NCBI GenBank assembly: GCA_051294375.1
Contig: CM119265.1
Coordinates: 19,904,012 to 19,968,011 of the forward strand
Origin: Paraspadella gotoi
Taxonomy: Eukaryota; Chaetognatha
DNA length: 64,000 nt
Direction of reading: 5' to 3'
The notes under the pieces are model-generated. The model made no database searches and was not told where the DNA came from. It was given only the letters and a program-made list of their open reading frames with translations. Below, piece by piece: positions 37,226-53,540 of the stretch (position 1 is its first letter; each line of letters starts with the position of its first letter). The position numbers were made by a program, and so were the translations under genes.

Positions 37226-37808
37226 TCTTTCCCCGCATGCCTTCTACTTCAGCGCAGCCATAAGAGTTTTCATTTTTTTTCGCGCAAGTTTTTCCTACTT
37301 TGAACTTTCCCCCTGTTCCACTTCTTCAACCACCTTAACCACCGCAATACCACCGATACTTTTTCCCGCTCCATTGCGGCTCGACCCCACAAGGGTCGCC
37401 GGGGTCATTCCCCATTAGAAGCGCGGGAAACACGGTCAAGTTAACGCCAGTGTTGTTCCGGCCTCGACAAATGACAAGATAATACTTTTTGTTAATTCAT
37501 TAGTAGAGTCTGATGAAAGATTAGTCATAATACGTTCCAATAATTCAGTAGGTCACGCGTTTTATAATAATTGATTAATTTTACTGTAAAAACAATAAAG
37601 TAATTAATATGCATCGGTTAAGATACTCGAAAATGCATTTTCTAATTATTTCGAAGCCAACATATAAAGCTTAAAAGTAAAATTTCCTCCCTTTTTTCTG
37701 ATAGATCTTCCTTCGTGAGCACATTTTCAGCGGCGCCAAACATCCATCCAACTAAAATACCGTTTTTCGTGGTTCTCACCTTGAGTTTCCAATCGCGATT
37801 CGTTCTAG

Positions 37809-39697
<1,889 letters not shown>

Positions 39698-39841
39698 ATG
39701 AACGCCATCTTAGTTCCGGTGGCCATCTTCATCGTTTGCATCTGCCTGAGTCTCGTCGTCAGGAAAATGAGGCAAAGCGGGGAAATTCAGGAGAAAAAGT
39801 GCGTGAGACGCGCGTCGGTGAATAATCACAAAAAGCGGTGA
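39698..39841 (+). CDS. Candidate small membrane protein, 47 aa
   Basis: ATG at 39698 opens MNAILVPVAIFIVCICLSLV, a single strongly hydrophobic segment (residues 3-20), followed by a basic, hydrophilic tail (VRKMRQSGEIQEKK, then RRASVNNHKKR) and TGA. The stop-transfer layout (hydrophobic helix, then Arg/Lys) is that of single-pass micropeptides. The 100 bases before it are unusually CpG-rich for this area, like a promoter or 5' UTR. A possible donor (GTGCGT at 39799) inside the tail means it could instead be a first exon. No family is recognised and no splice or poly(A) evidence confirms transcription. Confidence 0.35.
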   Translation: MNAILVPVAIFIVCICLSLVVRKMRQSGEIQEKKCVRRASVNNHKKR

Positions 39842-40514
39842 TTGGAATGAAGCGGTGAGCCAGAGATCATCATTGAAACTGAGTTGCGACGACTCTCAGT
39901 ACCGGCTTGCAACCTGGCTTTATTTTTTCGAACTTTCGGTGATCGAACTTGGAAATTCAAATTCCAAACTCCTAAGTTTTCACAGTTTTCACAGAAGCGT
40001 ATTACAGCGAGACAAAAAAATGTTCTCGCGATTTCATTAAAATTCATTCACGACGACGAAAACGACGACGACGACGACGTCCATCAACGACGCAATTCCA
40101 AAATGAAATAATCGAAAATCGATTTTTTGTTTTCAACGAGAATCATTTTCGCCATTGAACGGATTAAAATCGAAGCAAATGAAAGGACGATTAGCTGGAG
40201 GAAGTGGAGGCTGTCGAAGGTAGGGAGAGATTGCCTCGTTGCTTGTTGTCGTTGTTGTTGTCGGGTCGATGGTGGAGTGACGAATCTGACCTCGGTGCGG
40301 ATTTAAATTTGTTCGTGAAGATGATTTTAATTGAAACGCGAGAAATTGTGGAATCGGTCCGCTACAACATTGAACCAATTAAACGCTCAGCTCCGTCGCT
40401 CAAAAAGCGATACGAATTTCCCCCATCCGTTCGACGACCCACACTACCCTTTGGGGACTCGTTCTCGCCGCTAGCTCTCCTTTCATTTCAACGAGTCGTG
40501 AGATTCTCCGTTTT

Positions 40515-40690
40515 TTGACGATTTTCTCTTCCCCTTTCATTTCCCTCCCTTTCCCTTTCCTTTCCTTTCTTTTTCCTTTCTTTTTCCTTTCCCTTTCTTT
40601 CCTGCATTTCATGCCATTCCATTCCTTTCCTTTCCTTTCCTTTCTTTTCCTTTCTTTTTCCTTTCCTTTCCCCTTTCCCTTTCTTTCCTC
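40515..40690. repeat. Polypyrimidine tract of CCTTTCC/CTTTTC units
   Basis: About 175 bases almost wholly C and T on the plus strand, made of irregular TTTCC and TTTTC steps. Confidence 0.85.
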
Positions 40691-40987
40691 CATACCAACA
40701 CCGGCCTTCCATCGCTTTCTAGCCAAATCCATTTATCTGCCTCTCATGCCTTTTTAGACTTCTTTTTTGGGGCCGGGTCAAGCCTGATACTCTCATTCAA
40801 TCACTCCTTAGTCTTTCACGCTTCTACGTAGAATCCCCGCCTCCTCTACTATTTTCATCTCTCGACACGCAGCTTCTTTTCGAGGTCGCTCATTTTGCTC
40901 TTTTTTTCTTTTCCACCACGGGGTCAAAATTCCCCTCTTTTATCTCTCTCACTTACTACCTCGGCAAACAACCTCATTTCACCCTTA

Positions 40988-40988
<1 letters not shown>

Positions 40989-41047
<59 letters not shown>
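40989..41047. repeat. (CT)n microsatellite
   Basis: About 58 bases of CT with one TTC interruption, embedded in a longer pyrimidine-rich stretch. Confidence 0.95.
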
Positions 41048-41048
<1 letters not shown>

Positions 41049-41149
41049 CCTCCCCCTTCGATCTCTCCCTCTTTCCTCCTCCCTATCCCACCCTACCCAC
41101 CCTTACCCCCGCCCCCCCTTCACTCTATTCTTCGGAATATTGATTAAAT

Positions 41150-42020
41150 CCGTCCCGAAGATAACAGCGTTCGCCCCGGCCTCTTGTCATGTGACTTGTG
41201 TTACCAAGCGACGAGGGAAGGAACGAGAAAAAAAAAATTCCTTTGGGTCCAATCAAGCGTAGATTTGGTTGGGCTTTTTTTTCTAGACGCATTGGCGCAG
41301 CTATGTCATGTTAATTGGGTTTTTTTTTTTTTTTTTTTATGAAATTGGTACAAACGATATAATAATTGATCATTCATTTAATTAACAAGCTATGTATGTT
41401 GCTTCTGACTTATCTTCAAGTACGAAGAATTGTCATAGATCGATTTTTAACAAAAAGAAAATGCACAAAATTGAACCTGATAAATTGAACATAATAACGT
41501 CGGAATCTATATTTTTTTTGAAATAACGTTTTAACCCGACTAGTATTATTGTAACGAAGATCAAGAAGAGAAACTAACCAAGTGAATTTAATAGTTGCTA
41601 TAAGAGAATTAAAAAAAAGATCGAAAGCCCTAATTACGCATCTCGATTTTTTTTCGTCCCACTAAAATTCCTGTTTTATGATGTCTTTTTTTCCCAAAGC
41701 CTGAGCCACGCCCACAACATCAGCTACGCCCCTCAATCAGGGATTTTTTTTACAGCATCACTCCTATTCAACAAGGTCTGGCTGTGATTCAGCCTAGAAC
41801 CGCGACCTTATGAGCCCTACCGACATAATTACGCGATGGCGGGCGGAAAGGCAGTAGCAGTCGTGAATATTAAATGAGAAACTTGGGGTTAATTATGGAT
41901 TATGGAAGGATTTTTCGAGATTCATTTTTGGTCTGGGATTTTTTGAGAGGAGATGAAAGAGAGAATTAAACGTAACCGAAACAATACGTCCATCTAACGG
42001 ATATTTGGGTTTTTTTTCTT
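41150..42020. other. AT-rich spacer, nothing supported
   Basis: Contains a long T run (about 41319-41338) and no coding or RNA feature that I could recognise. Confidence 0.35.
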
Positions 42021-42059
42021 ATGGTAAATTAGAGTCGATTCAAACAACTGGGTTCAGCT

Positions 42060-42760
42060 CAGAAATGACTAAAGATCCGGATCCGTTTCTCGGAAGACGT
42101 CGAGCGAATCAAAGAGAAACGCCACGTCCGTCGCCTTCCAAAGGTCACCATCCGGTTATTCGGTCACTTCTCCGTTCCGCCTTCCGAGAGGCCCAATTTC
42201 CGGCGCTCGCTGTCACTCCGCGCGAGATCCCGGCGCTCTAGATACTTCCTTTCGGATTCCGGCTCTCGAGATTGCGTTCGCGAAACCGGAATAAAAGTTC
42301 AGCCCGACCCGCACGACGGGAAAACCGAGAACGCGACGGGCTGCCTGGCTGCCACCCGGCACGCGCTGGCGTCGCTCGCGTTTCCTAGGTCGAGCGCGAG
42401 ATAACTCGACCGGTTTTTCTTTGCGTCTCGCCCGACAGTCAAGTTTAATTCGTCACGAGCCTCTTAATTCCATTTCGTTTCCATGACTACTCCGACTCAT
42501 TCTCCCGAACATGGCGGAAAGACGAACGTCTAAAAAAAATCTCGCTCGTTTCTCTTCCGCACGCACCTTTCCCTTTTCGAGCTCGAGTAATTCGCGCCAA
42601 ATGGATGCCAACGCCCCGAGGTTCTAGTAACTTAGGCTCGTAGGCGCGCGAACAAGCTCTGAAAATCGAGCGAATGTTCGTCCGTGCGAAAAAAGCAGCC
42701 GCCACTGGCTAACGTCGCCAGCAACCGCCAGCCGTAGCTACGCCACTGCCTCCGCCCGGG
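42060..42760. promoter_or_regulatory. CpG-rich block, possible promoter or CpG island
   Basis: This stretch is clearly richer in G+C and in CG steps than its AT-rich surroundings (for example GCGCGAGATCCCGGCGCTC and GCTCGCGTTTCCTAGGTCG). It has short open readings on both strands (42005-42241 plus, 42487-42705 minus) but no domain. It could be a promoter or an alternative first exon in the presumed long intron. Confidence 0.35.
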
Positions 42761-43867
42761 TTCGACAAAAAAAAAAGAGAAAACGTTGGCGTTTCCCTGC
42801 GAATAAAAAAAAGTGAGATGGGAAAGATTCTGGCTCCGACGGGAGGAATGAGACGGGAAAGCGGGGGGGGGGTCGAGTTAGACGGTGGGCGTGGCCGTGG
42901 GTAAATTATGTCCGCTTTGGGTCGAAGGAGAAACGAAGAAGAAGACGCGTCTATTCTCTGATTGACGAATTTCGTGATAATCGAGTTTAAGCGTTTAAGG
43001 ATTTCTTTTGAGCTTTTACAGATTGAATCTTAGAACAGATGGACGAACGGACGGGTCGAGGAGACCGACGGACTTCCATTCCTCAGCCAACGCCGCGTAG
43101 ATAAATCAACTAGACAGACGGCGTATCTCAAATCACATACGAGGCTCGGAAAGGCGATTGTCTAGTAGGAAGGGCGAGACGACATGACACGGCATGACAC
43201 GGCGAGACGGCCTGACACGGAGATATGGAGGAGGGCGCTTGTTCGTATTGAAGATTGAATAAGTTAAGTTCGGAACTTTATTGTGGTTGCTATAAAATTT
43301 TTTCTCTCTCTCTTTCATTAATGAAAGTGAAGTTAAAAGTCTGAGCAGCGCGATTATCTTCAGTTTCAAAAATAGCCCAAGAATGAATTATTGTTCTGTC
43401 TTTTGGTTATGGTTTTGTGTATGTATTGTGGGCAATCGTCACTGTTTTCTATTTTCGCCATTTTCTTACTAAATCCGTCCGTAATAACTCGTTTATTTTC
43501 TCATCAAATTATCCAAAATGAGAGAGGATTAAAAGAAATAGCCAATGTGGGCGTGGTACGAAGAGACACAAAGAAAAAAAAAAGAAAAAAGGCGCTCGGT
43601 GTCGCGGAAGAAACGAGCGTCGCGCCGAGAAAAAAAAAACTCTTGTGTTTGATCGAAAATTCATGAGTTGATGCCTGCGGCTTCGGAGTCGGTGGCCGCA
43701 GCAGAAGGATGTTTGCGGGAGACTGGGAGGGCAGAGATTTTTTTTTAAGGGGCTGAGACAAATTGTCTATGTGTTGAATTAGTTAAAACATTAATGGGAA
43801 GCTAGTATAATTTATACCAAAATTTTTCTCTTATTTCTCTCTTTCTCTCTTTCCCTCTCGTGTGCGC

Positions 43868-43870
<3 letters not shown>

Positions 43871-43938
<68 letters not shown>
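43871..43938. repeat. (CT)n microsatellite
   Basis: About 68 bases, uninterrupted. Confidence 0.97.
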
Positions 43939-43939
<1 letters not shown>

Positions 43940-43943
<4 letters not shown>

Positions 43944-45110
43944 GCTCTCTCTCCTCTCCGCGATCTGCCCCACTCTTCTCGCAAGAGGAATCACGCACAC
44001 CGATCCTATCTTCGTACGTGATTCGTGGTCGTGATTCTCACCGGTTCATTATTTCCGGAATGCTCAGAGGAAGAAGGCAGTCTTTTAATATCCGCTAGAT
44101 TATGAAGATTATTAATTTTGTATTCAAAAGTCACTAAATATTCAAAATTAAATAATTGTCACCGAAGAATCGCGTTAAACTAAATACAGCGAAGAGAGAG
44201 AGAGGGAGAGAGAAAGTCGGCGACCCTAAATTACAGCGTTCAAAAGTCAAGAGCAGAGTCGTTCCGCGGAATTCATCGTAAACCGTTTCGAGTCTAGAGA
44301 GAGAGAAAGAGAGGTCGTTCAGAGTCGCCCGGTTTGAATCTCAAACAAAAGACGTTAAAAGAAAAAAAGAGAAGAAATCGGAGTGAAATAAGTATATGAG
44401 TTTCAATGACTATGAGTATGAATGGCTTGATTTCGACTTGGTTTGATAATCTCTTTTGGAAGGTACGAAACCGATTGCATTTTTAGTACTCCTAGTTCGT
44501 TTTATGGTATTGCGTTCCTTTGTAACGGGTGACCTTGTGCCCTTTGACTCTGTCCTATTAATAGAATCTGAGCTCGACTTTCGGTGACGTTTTCGCCGTT
44601 GCCAGGAAACCCAACGGCCGAATTCAGTCATAGGCTAAACGAGGGAGATTTGTTTGCTAATAGTGGCGTCGTTGTCGTTGAGCCGATTACGCGATGTTTT
44701 CTTCCCCCAAAAAAAGTCATTTTTCTTTCATTTTCCTCCCGAAAAAAAGGAACGGTTTTCTCCGAGACCAACGGCGGGAAAACCGTCGGAATATTTTGTC
44801 TTTTCTTTTCTTCTCTCTTTGATGATTTCTCTTTTAAGTTTTAACGGTTCCTTTTCCTTTTCTCTTCCTTTTTTTTTCTTTGGCTTGGACTTTTGACGTC
44901 TTATTATCAATTGATGATTTTTTTTTTTGTAAACTTTGAAGTCGTTTTTCTTGTTGACTTTTTTGTGGTTTTTTGCTAAAAGATTGGAATGCTCTTCAGA
45001 TGGTTAATTGCACTGCAAATAGAGACTTTCTAAAAAAGTAGTAACTTCAGTTAAATATAGTCAGCGTTAAAAAGATAGACTAAACTTTTTAAAAAAATTG
45101 TAAAAAAGTG
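43940..45110. other. Spacer, nothing supported
   Basis: Short GA-rich clusters near 44193-44215 and 44298-44312, AT-rich elsewhere; no gene recognised. Confidence 0.35.
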
Positions 45111-45119
45111 TTAAAAAAA

Positions 45120-46150
45120 GTTTTAAAGTGTAGCAAAGAGAAAAAAAGTAAACGGATGATGACGAAAAAAAGAACGGAGAGGTTTGGCTTGGAATGAGAT
45201 GAAAAGGAATCCATTAGGTCGCTTGGAAAAAAACCGGAGAAAGAAAAAAAGGGGGGCGGAGGTGAAAAGAAAAAAAGGAGGAGAGAAAAGGATGGAGGTC
45301 GGAAGGTGAGAGGGGAAAAGAAAAAAGAAGGAAAAAGAAAAGAGAAGAGATTGGAAAAAGAAAATGGGGGGAAGTGGAAGTGAGATTAAAGGGTAAAGAG
45401 AATATATGGGGGAAAAATGGAAACTGGTTTTGGAGGCAAAAATAAAGATGGAAGGAAAAACCAGTCGAGAGAAACGAGGAAAAGAAGGAAAGAAAATCCG
45501 AGCGAGAGGAAAGGAAAGAAAAATCGCGGAAAAAAAGGGAAAGAACAAGTCCAAGTGGGGAACGGGGAAGGAAAGAAAAATCGGGAAAAGAAGGAAAGAA
45601 AGTCCAAGTGGGGGAAGGAAAGAAATAACTAGAAAAGAAAGGAAAAAAGTACGATTGCAGGGAGGAAGGAAAAAACGGGAAAAGAAGGGAAAAAAAGAAC
45701 TACTGAAGGAAGGAAAGAAAAAATGAGAAAAGAAGAAAAGAAAGAAAGAAAGAAAGTCAAAGTGGAGAAATGAAAAAAAACCGGGAAAATAAAGAAAGAA
45801 AGTCCGAGCAGAGGAAGGAAAGAAAGTAACAGGAAAATAAGGAAAGATAGTCCGAGCGGAGGAAAGAAAAAAAATGGGAAAAGAAGGAAAGAAAGTCCAA
45901 GTGAAGGAAGGAAAAAAATCAAGAAAAGAAGGAAAGAAAGTTCAAGTGGGGGAAGGAAAGAAAAAAACGGGAAAAGAAGGAAAGAAAGTCCAAGTGGAGG
46001 ATGGAAAGAAAAAACGATAAAAGAAAAAAAGACGTCGAAAGGAATGATAAAAAAAGAGAAAAATGAGAAAGAGACATCGAAAAGAGAAAAGGAAAAAAAT
46101 AGGAATAAGAGGTAAAGTTTGAGAAGAAACCCGAGTTCGAGAAAAAGAAT
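45120..46150. repeat. Polypurine block of about 1 kb with degenerate 45-48-bp tandem units
   Basis: The plus strand is almost all A and G. From about 45540 to 46010 a unit recurs roughly ten times. It is made of GAAAGTCCAAGTGG, then GGAAGGAAAGAAA and then GGGAAAAGAAGGAAA, with variants such as AGTCCGAGCGGAGG. Open readings across it on both strands are low-complexity. Confidence 0.88.
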
Positions 46151-46439
46151 CAAGCGAGATCGATGCCAGCGAATGTCGAGCAGAACGGGAGTCCTGTCAA
46201 ATCACATCGTTTTGCTTGGACTCTAAAAATCGTTAGTCCTTCCAATTAAAAAATAAATATCGTTTTTTAATGAACAAACGATTACTTTTTGTACAAGTAT
46301 CTTTTTAAAAGTCTCAACTCTAATTAATATTTTTTCACGGGTATTTTTTTTTCTTACATATGAAACATTTTTAAAAATTCCTTCAATGGTCGATTGCTTT
46401 TTCCGAAAGAAAACAAGCATTCAAGCTAATTAATGTCTT

Positions 46440-46640
46440 AGGCATTCGTCGCTCGCCTTTCGAAATCTTTCGGCGATCGCCTTTCGAAATATTTCGTCGA
46501 TCGCCTTTCGAAATCTTTCGGCGATCGCCTTTCGAAATATTTCGTCGATCGCCTTTCGAAATCTTTTGGCGATCGCCTTTCGAAATATTTCGTCGATCGC
46601 CTTTCGAAATCTTTTGGCGATCGCCTTTCGCCTATCGGAC
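46440..46640. repeat. 24-bp minisatellite with a 48-bp dimeric period
   Basis: About eight head-to-tail 24-base units GCCTTTCGAAATCTTTCGGC-GATC. Two variants alternate: one with ATCTTT and GGCGATC, the other with ATATTT and GTCGATC. The dimer is thus the repeating unit. Each unit carries the palindrome TTTCGAAA, and every second junction makes GGCGATCGCC. Read on the minus strand it encodes alternating RKAIDEIF and RKAIAERF octads. Confidence 0.93.
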
Positions 46641-47105
46641 AAGAAAAATGGTAGTAAATCGTCGGATCGAGAAAACAGATTAACTTTCGAGAAGGAGAAT
46701 TCGTCTTTCCGGTCTCTCACTTTTCAGGCTCTCGGTTCATTAGGGGATAATAAGCTTCATACACCGAGTATATTTTATCGTCGTTTTAAACTAGATCCTC
46801 CTTAATTTATCTTTTCTTCTATCATCTTTCCGGTCGATTTAATGCCACATACTAAAGCTCTTTCGATTCCCAGCCATTACCAACCGACTCCCGTCGCCTA
46901 AAATCAAAAATTCTTTTCAATTTTGTCTGAATTATCATTCAAGGTAACCCTTTATCCTCTCCGTTACACTTTCTTTCCCTTTCTATCTCACTCAGTCGAA
47001 ATCCCTCTGGTTCCAGTTAGAGAATAATTTCATATTTCGCACCCAAATTTATCGATTTTCGAGTTCGAGTCGCCAGCTCGTTTTCGTCAGCCTAAAGCCA
47101 TTGAA
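46641..47105. other. Spacer, nothing supported
   Basis: No splice-flanked open reading, RNA motif or repeat was recognised. Confidence 0.35.
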
Positions 47106-48309
<1,204 letters not shown>

Positions 48310-49480
48310 TGACGAATGACTCTTTCGATAGGACGGATATATTTTAATTTTCAGAACATAAAGTCGGCCGAAAAAGTCGTTCGTACAGGCTACAGAAGAT
48401 GTACTTTTAAACGAGAGAGTTCCTTGAGCCCTCATTTGGGAATTTCATCCTGGCAATGACATCCGGGACGACGACGATGCTACAAAGATAAAGACGAGGG
48501 CGACGACATCAAGACGGTCGTAGGCTTCATGAACGAAGACAACTAAGACGACGACGACGTCAACAAAATAGTCTATACTTTGACGTCGTCGAAAACGATG
48601 ACGCCAACGACGACGACGAGGACGACGACGACTGGATCCAATCGAGACCGTCACCAAACAAAAGCGATAAGGATCTCCTAAACCCTCGAGATCGTCGCCG
48701 TTTCAACGAGAATCACCTTCCGAAATTTTCCTCTTTCGACTTCGAAACTTCGGGTAATTCGTCTCCTTGGGAAAAAAAAATCCCGGGCCTTTTTTTTTTC
48801 TTTCTTTTTTTCCTTCCTTCTCTTTTTTTTTCCGTCTTTCTTTTCAATTAGTTTCCTCTTTTTTTCTCTCTATTTTACTCTTTTCTCGACTTTATCGACA
48901 ATCGTCTGTCTCTCTTTCCTCCAATTTTTTCGTTGTTCTAAATCTAATTCCTTTTTTTTCTTTTTCTAATTTTTTTCTCTCGTTTTATTCTGTGCCTTTT
49001 CTTCTTAAATTCTCTCTCTCTCTCTCTCGTCATTGACTCCCTCTCATATTGGACTCTTCGTTTCTGCCGCCGGCTAATCTTCGTCACGAAGGTCGCCCCT
49101 CGATTCTACATTTTCACCATCGTCATAAATTTTTAACCTCGGCCGCTCGATGGCGCATCTGTAACTTGTGTTTGGCGCGAGAGAGTAGACTGCGCCACAG
49201 ACCCTGCCGGAGTATACGAGTGTGACCGTCAGGTGTCGGCGACGACTATGTGGACGACTATTGGAGAATACAATGACGGCGACGATGACAAGCGATGACG
49301 ATTCGTCGCCCGAAGGACAATGGAACGGCGCGGTTATGAACAAGCGATGATGATCCGAGAAGACGACTCCGGCGCGAACGATTGGGGATTAAATCAATTT
49401 TGGATTTGCCTCTTGAAATTCCACGAATTCCAGCGCCTGGGCTCTTGGACGACCTTGGTGACGACGACGACGACGACGAC
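48310..49480. repeat. Large tandem unit, copy A (truncated)
   Basis: Begins GACGAATGACTCTTTCGATA. It contains GTCGTCG/GACGAC blocks, a pyrimidine tract, a short CT array and the sequence up to a (GAC)n run at 49455-49480, where it jumps straight to the start of copy B. No gene is recognised in the unit. Confidence 0.9.
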
Positions 49481-51529
<2,049 letters not shown>

Positions 51530-52259
51530 TGACGAATGAATGTTTCGATATGGACGGATATATTTTTAATTTTCAGAACATAACGCAGGTCGGAGCCGAA
51601 TAAGTCGTTCGTACAGCTACAGAAGATGTATTTTAAACGAGAGAGTTCTTGAGCCTCTCATCCGGGAATTTCATCCTGGCAATTACATCCGGGACGGACG
51701 GACGATTGCTACAAAGATAAAGACGAGGGCGACGGACATCAGACGGTCGTGAGGCTCATGAACGAAGACAAGCTAAGACGACGACGACGAGCGTCAACAA
51801 AAGATAGTCATATACTTTGACGTCGTTCGAAACGATGACGCCAACGACGACGACGAGGACGACGACGACTGGATCCAATCGAGACCGCTCAACCAACAAA
51901 AGCGATAAGGATCTCCTAAACCCTCGAAGATCGTCGCCGTTTCACGGGAATCACCTTCCGAAAATTTCCTCTTTCGACTTCGAAAACTTCGGTATTCGTC
52001 TCTTCGGGAAAAAAAAATCCCGGGCCTTTTTTTTTCTTTTCTTTTTTCCTTCCTTTCTTTTTTTTTCCGTCTTTCTTTTCAATTATGTTCCTCTTTTTTC
52101 CTCTCTATTTTACTCTTTTCTCGACTTTATCGACAATGTCTGTCTCTCTTTCTCCCCAATTTTTTTCGTGTCTAAATCTATTCCTTTTTCTTTCTTCTCT
52201 TTCTTTTTCTAATTTTTTCTCTCGTTTTATGTGCCTTTGTTCTCTTTTGCCTCTCTTAT

Positions 52260-52343
<84 letters not shown>

Positions 52344-52939
52344 ATTGACTGCCTCTCATATTGGACTCTCGTTTCTGCCGCCGGCTAATCTTCGTCACGA
52401 AGGTCGCCCCTCGATTCTACATTCTTCCACCATCGTCATAATTTTAACCCGGCCGCTAGATGCGCCATCTGTAACTTTGCGCGAAGAGAACTCGGCACCT
52501 GCCGGAGAATTGCACCCGCTCAGGTGTCGGGCGGACGACTTGCGTGGCGACTATAGGAGAATACAATGCACAGGCGACGATGACAACGATGACGATCGGC
52601 GGAAGACAATGGAACGGCGACATGAACAACGACTGATGAATCCGAGAAGACGACTCACCGGCTGCGAACGAATTGTGGGATTAAATCAATTTGGATTTGC
52701 CTCTTGAAATTCCACGAACTTCCAGCCCTCGGCTCTTGGACGACCTTCGGTGACGACGACGACGACGACGACGACAAGACGACGCAACGCGCGTGATGTT
52801 CATCGCGAAGGGCTTTTGTCGACCGACGACGATGACGACGAGCGACGAACGATAATCAGGTTGATTGCTTTTCGGGATTATTTCTCTTCACGAGGACGGA
52901 AAAAACAAAAGCCTCCAACGCAGAGGTGGAGAGAGCAGA

Positions 52940-53025
<86 letters not shown>

Positions 53026-53240
53026 GATGAAATCACGAGAGAGACAGGAGAATGTTTTACCTGAGGCCATTTTGAGAGAAAGGCTTTAAGGACATACATG
53101 GACGTGTATCGAGATCCAAATTGAAATTGGCTTTTCTATAATTTTCACAACTAAGAGAATTCTTCCCTAAAGTAAAATAAGAAGAAGGTAATGTTGATCA
53201 ATGGTCAGTGGAGACACTATTTAGTATCATCGAGGTAAAG
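51530..53240. repeat. Large tandem unit, copy C, rich in indels
   Basis: The same order of blocks as copy B, from GACGAATGAATG to ATCATCGAGGTAAAGGG, with a CT array at 52257-52341 and a GA array at 52927-53023. It differs by many single-base insertions and deletions scattered through otherwise identical text, as in unpolished long reads. Confidence 0.85.
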
Positions 53241-53390
53241 GGAGGGTAAGGGGAGCAAAATTTGATACGATGACCAAGACGATGACCGGGACGACGACGA
53301 CGACGATAAAGACGACGTTTTTTTTTGATTTAGTCACCTGGGACATCCAATAGACGTCAACCGAACGTCTCTCCTCTCTCTCTCTCTCTA

Positions 53391-53438
<48 letters not shown>

Positions 53439-53515
53439 CCCGTCTTTGTTTCTGTTAAAACGCTTGACCATTCCTTCGGCCTTGTCGCCCGACTTCGCAA
53501 TGACCGACACGAGAC

Positions 53516-53540
53516 NNNNNNNNNNNNNNNNNNNNNNNNN
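53516..53540. other. Assembly gap, 25 N
   Basis: Second gap of exactly 25 N, shortly after a CT-rich stretch at 53372-53439. Confidence 0.99.

Noticed and set aside
46430-46720. Minus-strand ORF encoding RKAIDEIF/RKAIAERF octads
   Set aside because: The reading is produced by the 24-bp minisatellite, whose unit length is a multiple of three; no gene context.
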